Below, one piece after another: positions 8,097 to 16,634 of a stretch of DNA of 64,000 bases. Source of the stretch: Anaerofilum hominis (GTDB lineage: Bacteria > Bacillota > Clostridia > Oscillospirales > Ruminococcaceae). Location: positions 186,001 to 250,000 of the forward strand of contig NZ_JACONZ010000005.1 of assembly GCF_014287275.1 (NCBI RefSeq). Direction: 5' to 3'. The notes under the pieces were generated by a model. The model did not search any database, was not told the origin of the DNA, and saw only the letters and a list, made by a program, of their open reading frames with translations. Both the position numbers and the translations under genes were made by a program. Positions within the stretch are counted from its first letter, which is position 1. Every line of letters starts with the position of its first letter.

Positions 8097-9218
8097 ATGA
8101 AGATAGAACCTTTTAAAGTGGAAGAGTGGATGAACGCCTACGAGACCCAGGCGGTCTACAACATCGCCGAGACCTGTGTGGAGTCGATATCCCTGGACGA
8201 ACTGCTGGAGCTGTGCGGCGAGGAGCGGGGCGCGTTTTTGGACGCGCTGGCGGGCCGCCGGCTGACCTACGGCGATATCGTGGGCGCGCCGGCCTACCTG
8301 CAGGGCATCTGCGGGCTCTACCGCACCATCGGCCCGCAGCAGGTGATCTCCACCCACGGCGCGGCGGGGGCAAATCACCTGCTGCTCTACTCGCTGGTGG
8401 AGCCGGGCGACAGGGTGATCTCGGTGCTGCCCACCTACCAGCAGCTTTACTCGATCCCGGCGTCTTTCGGCGCAGAGGTCCGGCTGCTGCGGCTGCGCCG
8501 TGAAAACGGCTATCTGCCCGACCCCGACGAGCTGCGCCGCCTGGCGGCGGACGGCGCCAAGGTGATCTGCATCAACAACCCCAACAACCCCACCGGGGCG
8601 CTGATGCCCAAAGCACTTTTGGAAGAGGTGGTCGAGATCGCCCGCGGGGCCGGCGCTTATCTGCTCTGCGACGAGGTCTACCGGGGCCTCAACCAGCAGG
8701 AGCCCTATACCGAGTCGGTGGCCGACCTGTATGAAAAGGGCATCAGCGTCAGCAGCATGTCCAAGGTGTTCTCGATGGCCGGGGTGCGGCTGGGCTGGCT
8801 CGCCACCCGCGACGAAGCGGCCCTGCGGGCCTGCCTGTCCCACCGGGACTACAACATGATCAGCTGCGGCATGCTGGACGAGCAGATCGCGGCCCTGGCC
8901 CTGGCCCACCGGGACAAGGTGCTGGCGCGCAACATCGCGCTGGTGCGCCGCAACCTGGACCTGCTCACCCGCTGGATCGGGCAGAACCCGCACTTTTCCT
9001 TTGTGCGGCCCCAGGCGGGCACCACCGCGCTGGTGGAGTACGATTTTGACCTGCCCTCGGTGGAGTTCTGCAAGGGGCTGTTCCGGCAGACGGGGGCCTT
9101 TGTCACCCCGGGCGCCTGTTTTGAGATGGAACATTGCTTCCGCATGGGCTATGCCTGCGGCACCACGGTGCTGGAGCAGGGGCTGGAAAAGCTGGCCGCT
9201 TATGCCGGGGGGCTTTGA
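8097..9218 (+). CDS. Class I/II PLP-dependent aminotransferase
   Basis: This 373-residue protein starts at the ATG at 8097, preceded by AAAGGAG; an in-frame GTG lies at 8091. Fold-type I features include a substrate-entry segment LTYGDIVGAPAYLQ, the NNPNNPTGA motif, DEVYRG, and the PLP Schiff-base Lys in SSMSKVFSMAGVRLGW. A C-terminal Arg in CFRMGYAC may bind the substrate carboxylate. The MSKVFSMAGVRLGW context is that of the aspartate-aminotransferase/capreomycidine-synthase group rather than histidinol-phosphate transaminases. It is transcribed alone, divergent from the Rrf2 operon. The amino donor and acceptor cannot be read from the sequence. Confidence 0.88.
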   Translation: MKIEPFKVEEWMNAYETQAVYNIAETCVESISLDELLELCGEERGAFLDALAGRRLTYGDIVGAPAYLQGICGLYRTIGPQQVISTHGAAGANHLLLYSLVEPGDRVISVLPTYQQLYSIPASFGAEVRLLRLRRENGYLPDPDELRRLAADGAKVICINNPNNPTGALMPKALLEEVVEIARGAGAYLLCDEVYRGLNQQEPYTESVADLYEKGISVSSMSKVFSMAGVRLGWLATRDEAALRACLSHRDYNMISCGMLDEQIAALALAHRDKVLARNIALVRRNLDLLTRWIGQNPHFSFVRPQAGTTALVEYDFDLPSVEFCKGLFRQTGAFVTPGACFEMEHCFRMGYACGTTVLEQGLEKLAAYAGGL

Positions 9219-9283
9219 GCCGCGCCGCAAAAGGACAAAGGCGGGGCGGCCCGGCGCGCCGATCTTTTGAAAAAGGCGCGCGC

Positions 9284-9312
9284 TTGACACCGGGGCGCGG
9301 CGGGGCTATAAT
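9284..9312 (+). promoter_or_regulatory. Consensus sigma-A promoter for trpS leader
   Basis: A perfect TTGACA (9284-9289) and a perfect TATAAT (9307-9312) are separated by 17 bp, just upstream of the T-box leader. Transcription should start near 9319. Confidence 0.9.
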
Positions 9313-9469
9313 TGCCCTAAGACCTGTCCTGGCCCCGCTGTGTCTGCGGGCGGCCCGCTGAAAACGCGCGGGCCGGGCCCGTCCGGGCCGCAAACGCCGG
9401 CCGGGCGGGGTCAAGGGAAGAAACGCCTGTTTTAATGGAAACAGGCGTTCCCAGAACAAGATACCAGGC

Positions 9470-9730
9470 AAACCGTTGAGTGAGGGGAGTAAGCACGCAC
9501 AGCCGCCGCCAAAGAGAGCTGCCGCAGGTGAGAGCGCAGCGCGGGGGCGCGGGCTGAATGGGCTCACGAGGGCGGCCCGAACCGGCTGCGGCCGCAGTAG
9601 GCGCCGACGGCATCCCGGCCGTTATCCCGGGGCGCATATTTCAAGGTATGCAGAAAAGCCGCACGGGTGGCATCCAGAGCAAAAGCGCAGCGCGCCCTCT
9701 GTCCCAGGCAGGGACAGAGGGCGCTTTTTT
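9470..9730 (+). promoter_or_regulatory. T-box leader of trpS
   Basis: The leader has the T-box layout. A stem I region holds GCAGGTGAGAGCGCAGC, and a candidate specifier lies in the loop containing GAATGG (TGG at 9559-9561, the Trp codon). Next come the AGTAGGCGCC..CGG block (9597-9610) and the T-box motif GGGTGGCA (9665-9672). The TGGC at 9668-9671 can pair with the GCCA end expected for bacterial tRNA-Trp. A strong terminator at 9692-9730 follows. Uncharged tRNA-Trp should stabilise the antiterminator and allow trpS expression. An extra hairpin (AACGCCTGTTT/AAACAGGCGTT, 9422-9449) precedes stem I. Confidence 0.88.
9692..9730 (+). terminator. T-box-controlled terminator
   Basis: The stem GCGCCCTCTGTCCC / GGGACAGAGGGCGC is followed by TTTTTT, between the T-box motif and the trpS start. 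Confidence 0.92.
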
Positions 9731-9769
9731 GCCCGGCAGCCGTCAACACACAAAAGGAGAGAAAAAAAC

Positions 9770-10759
9770 ATGGAACAGAAAAAGCGCATTTTGACCGGCG
9801 ACCGCACCACCGGCAAGCTGCATCTCGGCCATTACGTGGGCAGCCTGCAGAACCGCGTCAAGCTGCAGGACCAGTACGACACCTTTATCTTGCTGGCGGA
9901 CATCCAGGCCCTGACCACGCATTTTGAAAACCCGGCCCTCATCCGCAGCAGCATCTACGACGTGGCCATCGACAACCTGTCGGTGGGCCTGGACCCGGAA
10001 AAAGCCACCATCGTGCAGCAGAGCCAGATCACCTCCATCGCCGAGCTCACCGAGATCTATTCCCTGCTGGTGACGGTCAACACGCTGCGCCACAACCCCA
10101 CCATCAAGACCGAAGCCGCGGCTTACGGCTACGACGACCTGACCATCGGCTTTTTGGGTTATCCGGTGAGCCAGACGGCGGACATCACGTTCTGCGGGGC
10201 AAATCTGGTGCCGGTGGGAGAAGATCAGCGCCCCCATCTGGAGCTGGCCCGCAAGATCGTGCGCCGCTTCAACGACCTGTACGGGGAGACGCTGACCGAG
10301 CCCGAGATCCTGCTCAGCGACTGCCCGCGCCTGGCGGGGCTGGACGGCAACGCCAAGATGGGCAAAAGCCTGGGCAACGCCATCTATTTGTCCGATGATG
10401 CGGCCACCGTGGAGCAAAAGGTGCGCGGCGCGCTGACCGACAAAAACCGCATCACCGCCCATGACCCCGGCGACCCGGATGTGTGTGTGGTGAGCAGATA
10501 TCACCAGACCTTTGACCGGGACGAGTACGACGAGATCTGCGCCAGCTGCCGCGCGGGCAGCATCGGCTGCGTGGCCTGTAAAAAAAAGCTGGCCGCGGCG
10601 CTGAACACGCTGCTGGACCCGTTCCGCGAGAAGCGCGCCTACTACGAAGCGCATATGGACGAGGTCAGGCAGATCATCCAGGCGGGCAGCGACAAGGCCA
10701 ACCGGGTGGGCAACGAGACGATGCGCCGCGTCAAGGACGCCATGCAGATCAGCCTGTGA
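9770..10759 (+). CDS. trpS: Tryptophanyl-tRNA synthetase
   Basis: This 329-residue class I synthetase charges tRNA-Trp. It carries the HIGH-type motif LHLGHY (residues 17-22) and the KMSKS-type motif KMGKS (196-200), with GEDQRPHLELAR between them. The ATG at 9770 follows AAAAGGAGA. Four cysteines, C239-x20-C260-x6-C267-x2-C270, closely match the C-x22-C-x6-C-x2-C pattern that binds a 4Fe-4S cluster in Thermotoga maritima TrpRS near the anticodon-binding region, so an Fe-S cluster is likely. A fifth cysteine, C257, lies beside it. Expression is controlled by the upstream T-box. Confidence 0.97.
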   Translation: MEQKKRILTGDRTTGKLHLGHYVGSLQNRVKLQDQYDTFILLADIQALTTHFENPALIRSSIYDVAIDNLSVGLDPEKATIVQQSQITSIAELTEIYSLLVTVNTLRHNPTIKTEAAAYGYDDLTIGFLGYPVSQTADITFCGANLVPVGEDQRPHLELARKIVRRFNDLYGETLTEPEILLSDCPRLAGLDGNAKMGKSLGNAIYLSDDAATVEQKVRGALTDKNRITAHDPGDPDVCVVSRYHQTFDRDEYDEICASCRAGSIGCVACKKKLAAALNTLLDPFREKRAYYEAHMDEVRQIIQAGSDKANRVGNETMRRVKDAMQISL

Positions 10760-10848
10760 GCCCCGCGGGCCCCGGCCCCGCTTTTTTGCCCGCAGAGGGG
10801 CCCCAGAGGGCGCGCTGCCGGCGCGTCGGTCCCCTGAAAGTGATACAG

Positions 10849-10896
10849 AACGCCCCTGAAGCAGGCCTTTTCGGTCTGCCCCAGGGGCGTTTTTTC
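10849..10896 (+). terminator. Terminator after trpS
   Basis: The stem ACGCCCCTG / CAGGGGCGT, with an inner GCAG..CTGC stem and a TTTTCGG loop, is followed by TTTTTT. It lies about 90 bp after the trpS stop. Confidence 0.9.
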
Positions 10897-10957
10897 TGCG
10901 GCCAAGCGTTTTTTGCGGGGGCAGGGCGGGACGGGCCGCCCTGCCCCCGCGCGGAGA

Positions 10958-12013
10958 CTAAAGCCAGACCGCTTTGACGATCAGCCAGGCGAGCGCCAGC
11001 CAGATAAGGACGACCGGGACCCCAAAATACCATTTTGTGCGCTTCCCGTTCTGGCCGCCCTCCGCGGCAAGGGCGCGGCTCTGGTCCCAGATCTCTTTGG
11101 GGATGGCCCGGACGGTCAGCGCGATCAGGGCGGGCAGCAGGATCACATCGTCCAGATAGCCCAGCACAGGGATAAAGTCCGGGATAAGGTCGATGGGAGA
11201 GAGCGCATAGCCCACCGTGACGCCGGCAAGGATCTTTGCCCGGATGGGGGTCTTTGGGTCTTTCAGCGCCAAAAAGAGCGCCGGGATATCCCGCTTCAGT
11301 TTTTTGGCGCGGTCTTTGAGGGCGGCAGAGCGAGCCCTGACGGGATGGGCGTCCGGCTGCCGGCGGCGCAGCCGCCATGCGGCGAACAGCGAGGCGGCGG
11401 ACAGCAGCACCGTCACCGCCGCCGAGATCAAAAACTGCGGCGAGGAGGGGTCCTGGATGCTGGCGCCCATCAGGGTGACGGTGAAAAGACCGGGCAGCAT
11501 CCCCAAAAGCCCGCCGGCCAGATAAGAGCCAAAGGGCAGCCCCGAAGAGCCGAGATAAAGGCTGACCACGTCGCAGGGCAAAAAACCGATCACCCGCACG
11601 AAAAAGGAGAAGAAAAAGTCGTTTTTTCGCTGCAGTTCCAGCAGCGCGCGCACCTTTGGATAGCGCCGCGCCAGCGCTGAGGAAAAACTTCCCGCGGACC
11701 AGCGCCCCACCCAATAGGGCAGGCTGAGGCAAACGGCGATGCCCGCAGCGCCCACGGCCAGAGCTGCAGGCAAAGGGAACAGCATCCCGCCGGCCAGATA
11801 GAGCGCCGGGATGGGGAACACCACGGACAGGCTTTTCAGGGCGTAGAGTAGCAGCAGAAAACCGGCTGCCAGCCAGGGATTTTGAGGGGAAGCGCGGAGC
11901 AGATCTTCCACACTGAGGCCGCGGACGAAAAAAGCGGCCGCAGCGATGAGCCCCAGCATCACCGCCAGCGGAACCAGCCGCAGCAGCGCCAGGGCCCTGT
12001 CTCTCCTGTTCAC
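10958..12013 (-). CDS. TVP38/TMEM64 (VTT/DedA-like) membrane protein fused to a DUF1232 domain
   Basis: This 351-residue protein has two modules. Residues 1-215 carry several hydrophobic helices and VTT features (FPIPALYLAGGMLF, then RVIGFLPCDVVSLYLG and a re-entrant GSYLAGGLLGMLPG). VTT/DedA proteins translocate lipids such as polyprenyl phosphates. After a basic linker, residues about 250-315 are a DUF1232 (YkvA-like) domain with GYALSPIDLIPDFIPVLGYLDD, a membrane-associated motif of unknown function. A last hydrophobic helix closes the protein. Both modules usually occur as separate proteins; I have not verified how rare the fusion is. It is transcribed alone. Confidence 0.85.
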   Translation of the reverse strand: MNRRDRALALLRLVPLAVMLGLIAAAAFFVRGLSVEDLLRASPQNPWLAAGFLLLLYALKSLSVVFPIPALYLAGGMLFPLPAALAVGAAGIAVCLSLPYWVGRWSAGSFSSALARRYPKVRALLELQRKNDFFFSFFVRVIGFLPCDVVSLYLGSSGLPFGSYLAGGLLGMLPGLFTVTLMGASIQDPSSPQFLISAAVTVLLSAASLFAAWRLRRRQPDAHPVRARSAALKDRAKKLKRDIPALFLALKDPKTPIRAKILAGVTVGYALSPIDLIPDFIPVLGYLDDVILLPALIALTVRAIPKEIWDQSRALAAEGGQNGKRTKWYFGVPVVLIWLALAWLIVKAVWL

Positions 12014-12436
12014 GGCCGTTTCCTCCCTTCTCCGGGGGCGCGCCTCCCGGTCAGGGCTTCATTGTACCACCGCGCAGCGCGGCCGGCAAGTAGAAAATGG
12101 ACAGCCGGCGCGGGGCCCGGACAGAAGAGACGGCGGCGCAGGGCCAAGGCGCGCTTCACGGCAGGGGAGCTGCGGGGCTTGGCCTCTCCCCGCGCGGGGA
12201 AAGCCTGCGGCTCCGCCGCCCGGCGGAGCCGCAAAAAGACCGCGCACCTTTGACAGTGCGCGGCCTTTTTGATGCGGTATCTTCAAAAGCAGGGGCGGAG
12301 CGGCGGGCACTGCGGCTTTTGCCGCAATGCGCCGTCTTCCCGGGCGTCTCTGACCGGCAGCCGCTCCAGCCCGGCCGCCCCGGACCGGCCGGGGGACGGC
12401 GGTCCCCCTGCCCCGGCACGGAAAGAAAAGGAGACC
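12014..12436. other. Intergenic stretch with bidirectional terminator
   Basis: About 420 bp between two minus-strand genes. Apart from the terminator at 12236-12270 and an adjacent GCGGCTCCGCC/GGCGGAGCCGC hairpin (12208-12232), I see no gene or site. Confidence 0.55.
12236..12270. terminator. Bidirectional terminator
   Basis: AAAAAG-GCCGCGCAC-type stem (CCGCGCAC / GTGCGCGG) flanked by an A-run on the left and TTTTT on the right. It can end the minus-strand alcohol dehydrogenase operon. Confidence 0.8.
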
Positions 12437-13618
12437 TCAGCGGTTTGCCAGGCGGTAGGCGGCCAGGATCTCCTCCCTGCCCATCACCCGGAAGCTGCCG
12501 ATGGTGCGCGCGCCGTGATAGGTGACGCAGTCCGCCATCTCGCAGAGCGTGGCCTCGTCCTGTACCCCGACGCCCAGCTCGGAAAAGCAGGTGGGCATGC
12601 CCAGCTCGCGGAAATAGTCCACGGTGGCCCGGATGGCGGCCCGCGCCGCGGCCAGGTCGTCCTCTTCCCGCAGGCCCCAGACCTCCCGTCCCAGACGGGC
12701 AAAGCGGGCGGGACCGGCCTGCAGGCAGGTCTCGGCCCAGGCGCCCCACACTGTGGACAGCGACGCGCCGTGGGCCACGTCAAAACGGGAGGACAGCTCG
12801 TGCCCCAGCTGATGCGGGGCAAAATCCTGTTTGCCGCCCAGGCCGGTCAGCCCGTTGTGGGACACGCTGCCGCACCACATCAGCTCGCTCATGGCGTGAT
12901 AATCGGTCTTGTCGGCCGCCGCGCGCCGTCCGTTTTGGATCACAGTGCGCAGCAGGGCCTCGGCGATGCCGTCGGTCAGGTCGTTGTCCCAGACCGGGTT
13001 GAAATAGCGATCCAGCGTGTGCATCATGATATCCACCACGCCGCAGGCGACCTGATATGCAGGTAAAGTCATGGTCAGCTCCGGATCCATAATGGCGAAA
13101 GCGGGCCGGTTCAGGTCGTGGCCAAGGCCCCGCTTCTGGCCGTTCTCCTCGTTGGTCAGCACCGCGGAGTTGCTGGTCTCGCTGCCCGCCGCCGAGATGG
13201 TGAGCACCACCCCCACCGGCATGCTGCGCGTCAGCGGCGCGTTTCCGCACCAGAAATCCCAGATGTCGGTGTCGGGGTTGGCCGCGCCGTGGGCAATGCC
13301 CTTGGCGGTGTCGATGGCGCTGCCGCCGCCCACCGCCAGGATGAGATCCGCCCTCATCTCCAGCGCGCGCCGCACGCCCTCCCTGGCGTGGGAAAGACGG
13401 GGGTTGGGCTTTGCGCCGCGAAAGACCTCATAGGCAAGGCCCGCCTCTTTCAGCCCCTGCTCTATGCGGGCCAGCAGGCCGCTGCGCTCCACGCTGCCGC
13501 CGCCGGTGACCACCAGCACCCGGCTGCCGCCGAATTTGCGGATCTCCTTTGCGGTATCCGCCTCCGCCCCCCGGCCGAAAAGGATCTCGGTGGGCACATA
13601 GTAAGTAAAGTCACGCAT
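12437..13618 (-). CDS. Iron-containing (type III) alcohol dehydrogenase
   Basis: This 393-residue enzyme resembles the butanol dehydrogenase BdhA/YqhD group. It has the NAD(P)-binding motif VGGGSAIDTAKGIA, the substrate/metal region AAGSETSNSAVLTNEE, and metal ligands expected in VVDIMMHTLDRYF (Asp, His) and FAPHQLGHELS (His). A final conserved His lies in FDVAHGASLS. The ATG at 13618 has CAGGAGGG upstream. It follows pncB by about 90 bp on the same strand and may share its transcript, which would link a NAD-making enzyme with a NAD(P)H-using reductase. The physiological substrate is probably an aldehyde or ketone. Confidence 0.92.
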   Translation of the reverse strand: MRDFTYYVPTEILFGRGAEADTAKEIRKFGGSRVLVVTGGGSVERSGLLARIEQGLKEAGLAYEVFRGAKPNPRLSHAREGVRRALEMRADLILAVGGGSAIDTAKGIAHGAANPDTDIWDFWCGNAPLTRSMPVGVVLTISAAGSETSNSAVLTNEENGQKRGLGHDLNRPAFAIMDPELTMTLPAYQVACGVVDIMMHTLDRYFNPVWDNDLTDGIAEALLRTVIQNGRRAAADKTDYHAMSELMWCGSVSHNGLTGLGGKQDFAPHQLGHELSSRFDVAHGASLSTVWGAWAETCLQAGPARFARLGREVWGLREEDDLAAARAAIRATVDYFRELGMPTCFSELGVGVQDEATLCEMADCVTYHGARTIGSFRVMGREEILAAYRLANR

Positions 13619-13708
13619 ACAGTTTCCCTCCTGTGGTCGGTGATGGAGCGGCGCCGGGGCCGCCGGGAGAGGCCCGGACCGCCCAGCCGTTCCGCGGTGT
13701 TCGCGGGG

Positions 13709-15157
13709 TCAAAAAGACAGGGTCTTGAGCAGCCTCTGGCGCTCGTCCCAAAGGCGCTGGGAGAGGTCCACATAGTAGCGGTGCGGATATTCGAACCGCT
13801 TGACCTCGTCCCAGAGGGTGGCCACCTGGCCCGCGCAGAAGGTGCGGATCTCCTCCAAGGAAGGGGAGGTGTAGACCTTTTTGCCCTGCTCATAGATGGG
13901 GATGAGGATGTTTTTTGCCGTGCAGTTGGTGATGGTCTTTACCTTCCAGGTCTCCAGCGGGTCGAAGATGGTGATGCCGTCCGCGGTGTCCACCGGCTCG
14001 TCGAAGATGGTGATGTAGTCGGCCATGGCGTTGCCCGTCTCGTTGTCGTAGATGCGCCAGACCGCTTTGCGGTGGGGCGTGGTGAGCTTTTCGACGGATT
14101 CGCTCACCTTGATCTTGGGCATGTAAACGCCCCCCTCTTTGACCGCCGCCAGCTTGTACACGCCGCCGAAGACCGGGTCGCTTTTGCTGGTGATGAGGTT
14201 TTCGCCGATGCCGAAGCTGCTCACCTTTGCGTCCTGCAGGATCAGGTCCCGCACGATGTACTCGTCCAGGGAATTGCTGGCCACGATGCCCGCGTCCGGG
14301 TAGCCGGCCTCGTCCAGCAGGCGGCGGGTGCGCTTGGACAGATAGGCGATATCTCCCGAGTCGATGCGCACGCCCGCGGGCCGGATGCCCAGGGGCCCCA
14401 GCACTTCGTCAAAGACCCGGATGGCGTTGGGCACGCCGCTTTTGATGACATTGTAGGTGTCGACCAGCAGCGTGCACCCGTGGGGATAAAGCTGGGCATA
14501 TTTTTTGAAAGCCTCGTATTCCGAGGGGAACATCTGCACCCAGGAGTGGGCCATGGTGCCCGAGGCGGGGATGCCGAAGTCCCGCGCCGCCATCACGCAG
14601 CTGGTGCTGGCCACGCCGCCGATGTAGGCCGCCCGCGCGCCCAGAACGGCCGCGTCATAGCTCTGGGCCCGCCGCGCGCCGAACTCTGCCACCGGCCGCC
14701 CTGCCGCGGCCCGCACGATGCGGTTGGCCTTGGTGGCGATCAGGCTTTGGTGGTTCATGTTGACCAGCAGCATGGTCTCCAGCAGCTGGGCCTGGATGGC
14801 GGGGCCCTCCACAGTGACGATGGGTTCGCCGGGAAAAATGGGCGTGCCCTCCGGGATGGCCCAGACGCTGCAGGCAAAGCGAAAGCTGCGCAGATAGTCC
14901 AGGAACGGCTCGCCGAAGCAGCCGCAGCTGCGCAGATAGCTGATATCCTCTTCGGTAAAGCTGAGGTTGTCCAGCGACTCGATCAGCTGGGCCAGCCCGG
15001 CGCAGATGGCAAAGCCCCCGCCGTCCGGCACCCGGCGGAAAAACATGTCGAAGACGCAGGTCTTGTCCTCATAGCCCTCCTCAAAATAGCCGGCGGCCAT
15101 GGTGATCTCGTAAAAATCAGTGAGCATCGTGAGGTTGCGCGGGTGTTTGACGTCCAT
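13709..15157 (-). CDS. pncB: Nicotinate phosphoribosyltransferase
   Basis: This 482-residue enzyme makes nicotinate mononucleotide from nicotinate, PRPP and ATP in NAD salvage. The N-terminus NLTMLTDFYEITMAAGYFEEG is the typical NAPRTase start, and the core includes EFGARRAQSYDAAVLGARAAY (cut here for length) and GVRIDSGDIAYLSKRTRR, which bind phosphoribosyl groups. The ATG at 15157 follows AGGGAG; an upstream in-frame ATG at 15220 lacks a good site. It lies between dacA and the alcohol dehydrogenase on the same strand. Confidence 0.95.
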   Translation of the reverse strand: MDVKHPRNLTMLTDFYEITMAAGYFEEGYEDKTCVFDMFFRRVPDGGGFAICAGLAQLIESLDNLSFTEEDISYLRSCGCFGEPFLDYLRSFRFACSVWAIPEGTPIFPGEPIVTVEGPAIQAQLLETMLLVNMNHQSLIATKANRIVRAAAGRPVAEFGARRAQSYDAAVLGARAAYIGGVASTSCVMAARDFGIPASGTMAHSWVQMFPSEYEAFKKYAQLYPHGCTLLVDTYNVIKSGVPNAIRVFDEVLGPLGIRPAGVRIDSGDIAYLSKRTRRLLDEAGYPDAGIVASNSLDEYIVRDLILQDAKVSSFGIGENLITSKSDPVFGGVYKLAAVKEGGVYMPKIKVSESVEKLTTPHRKAVWRIYDNETGNAMADYITIFDEPVDTADGITIFDPLETWKVKTITNCTAKNILIPIYEQGKKVYTSPSLEEIRTFCAGQVATLWDEVKRFEYPHRYYVDLSQRLWDERQRLLKTLSF

Positions 15158-15290
15158 CTTTAAAACTCCCTTTCTCCCGGTCGCCGGGCAGGCTGTCAGA
15201 AAATAAAAATCCGTTTGCATCGGCGGACCTGTGCCGGCGATGGAAGCGTCATGGAAAGGCCGCGGCAGAACATACGCGGCGTGCGCGGGA

Positions 15291-16634
15291 TCAGAGCTTT
15301 CTCGACCGGCGGCGGTCCACTTTTCCCATTTTTTTGTTCTTGTGGGTCACCCAGAGGATATAGCCCACATAGACGGCCACGGTGATCAGGATCAGCACCA
15401 GCAGGACCTTGAAATACAGGGAGGAGAAGAACTCGCCGATTTTGGCGATCACATACAGGGCGGTGTTGCGCTCCAGGCTCTGGCTGGCGATCAGATCCAC
15501 GGTGCCGATCTCCTCCCCGGCCAAAGACAGAGTGACGCTGCCCACCACGTCCCCCGCCTCGATGGGGGCGGTCACCGTCTCGGGCAGATGGAACTCTTTG
15601 TTGATGGTGGTCTCGTCGCTCTCAATGGGCAGCAGGGTCATCAGGTCGCTGGCAGGGCGCAGCTTGAGGGTGTCCTGCTCAGAGCAGTATTTTACCTTGA
15701 TCTCGGTGATGTCCTGCATGGTGTCCAGGGCCGGGCGCACCGACAGGCTGTCAAAGACCCAGTCGTAGATCTGGGCCGTCACCGAAAAGGCCAGCCCGTA
15801 ACCATATTGGTCCCTTTCATAGGGGGTGCCCATCACCACCAGCATATAGGTCTGGCCGTCCTTTTTGGCGGTGGTGATCAGGTTGTAGCCCGCCTCGGGG
15901 GTGGAGCCGGTCTTGATGCCCTGGATATAGCTGCGGTAGACCTCGGTGCCCTGGCGCATCATGAAGTTGGTGTTAAAGATCTTATAGGAGCCGTTGTGTT
16001 TGTTGCTTGCCGGCATGGCATAGGTCAGGGTGGTGGCCACGTCCATGAACAGCGCGCCCTTGTCGTAGCAGGCCTTGGCGATCAGGTACATGTCCCGCGC
16101 CGAAGAGTAGTGGTTCTGGTCCATGCCGTACAGGCCGTGGGCGCAGGTGAAATTGGTGTTGGTGCAGCCCAGCTCCCGGGCACGGTTGTTCATCAGATAA
16201 AAAAAGTTGGACAGGTTGCCGCCGCCCAGATAGTCGGCCACCGTGCTGGCGGCCTCGTTGGCGCTGGGCAGCATCATGGCGTAGAGCAGGTCCCTGGCGG
16301 ACACCTCCTCATAGGGGCGGATGTCGGCGGTGGAACTGGGCACCCCGAACAGCTCGTCGAAAATGTAGCCCGGCGCGGTGATGCGGGTGCCGTCCAGGTC
16401 AGGGACGTTTTCCAGCAGCAGCAGGGTGGTCATCAGCTTGGTGAGGCTGGCGGGGGGGCGCTTTTTGTCGGCGTTTTTCTCGTATACCACGATGCCGGTG
16501 TCCAGATTTACCAGATACACGGCGTCGGCGTTGGGCTCAAAGGGCGGGGCAAAGGTGACAGCCCCGGCAGGGGCCGCCAGCAGGGTGACCGAGAAGAGCA
16601 GCACAGCCAAAAGGCTGCAGCAAAATTTTTTCAT
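15291..16634 (-). CDS. D-alanyl-D-alanine carboxypeptidase (PBP5/DacF family)
   Basis: This 447-residue protein has a signal peptide (residues 1-25, ending APAGA), then the penicillin-binding fold: SxxK as S63-L-T-K66, SxN as S124-A-N126, and KTG at 241-243 (GIKTGSTPEAGY). A PBP5-type C-terminal beta domain follows, then a true membrane helix near residues 405-430 and a basic tail (KKMGKVDRRRSRKL). The membrane helix replaces the amphipathic anchor of classical DacA. It trims the terminal D-Ala of peptidoglycan stem peptides outside the membrane. It may be first in a run with pncB and the alcohol dehydrogenase. Confidence 0.94.
   Translation of the reverse strand: MKKFCCSLLAVLLFSVTLLAAPAGAVTFAPPFEPNADAVYLVNLDTGIVVYEKNADKKRPPASLTKLMTTLLLLENVPDLDGTRITAPGYIFDELFGVPSSTADIRPYEEVSARDLLYAMMLPSANEAASTVADYLGGGNLSNFFYLMNNRARELGCTNTNFTCAHGLYGMDQNHYSSARDMYLIAKACYDKGALFMDVATTLTYAMPASNKHNGSYKIFNTNFMMRQGTEVYRSYIQGIKTGSTPEAGYNLITTAKKDGQTYMLVVMGTPYERDQYGYGLAFSVTAQIYDWVFDSLSVRPALDTMQDITEIKVKYCSEQDTLKLRPASDLMTLLPIESDETTINKEFHLPETVTAPIEAGDVVGSVTLSLAGEEIGTVDLIASQSLERNTALYVIAKIGEFFSSLYFKVLLVLILITVAVYVGYILWVTHKNKKMGKVDRRRSRKL

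Noticed and set aside
13118..15163. A 681-codon plus-strand frame
   Set aside because: Antisense to pncB and the alcohol dehydrogenase, no start site, no recognisable domain.
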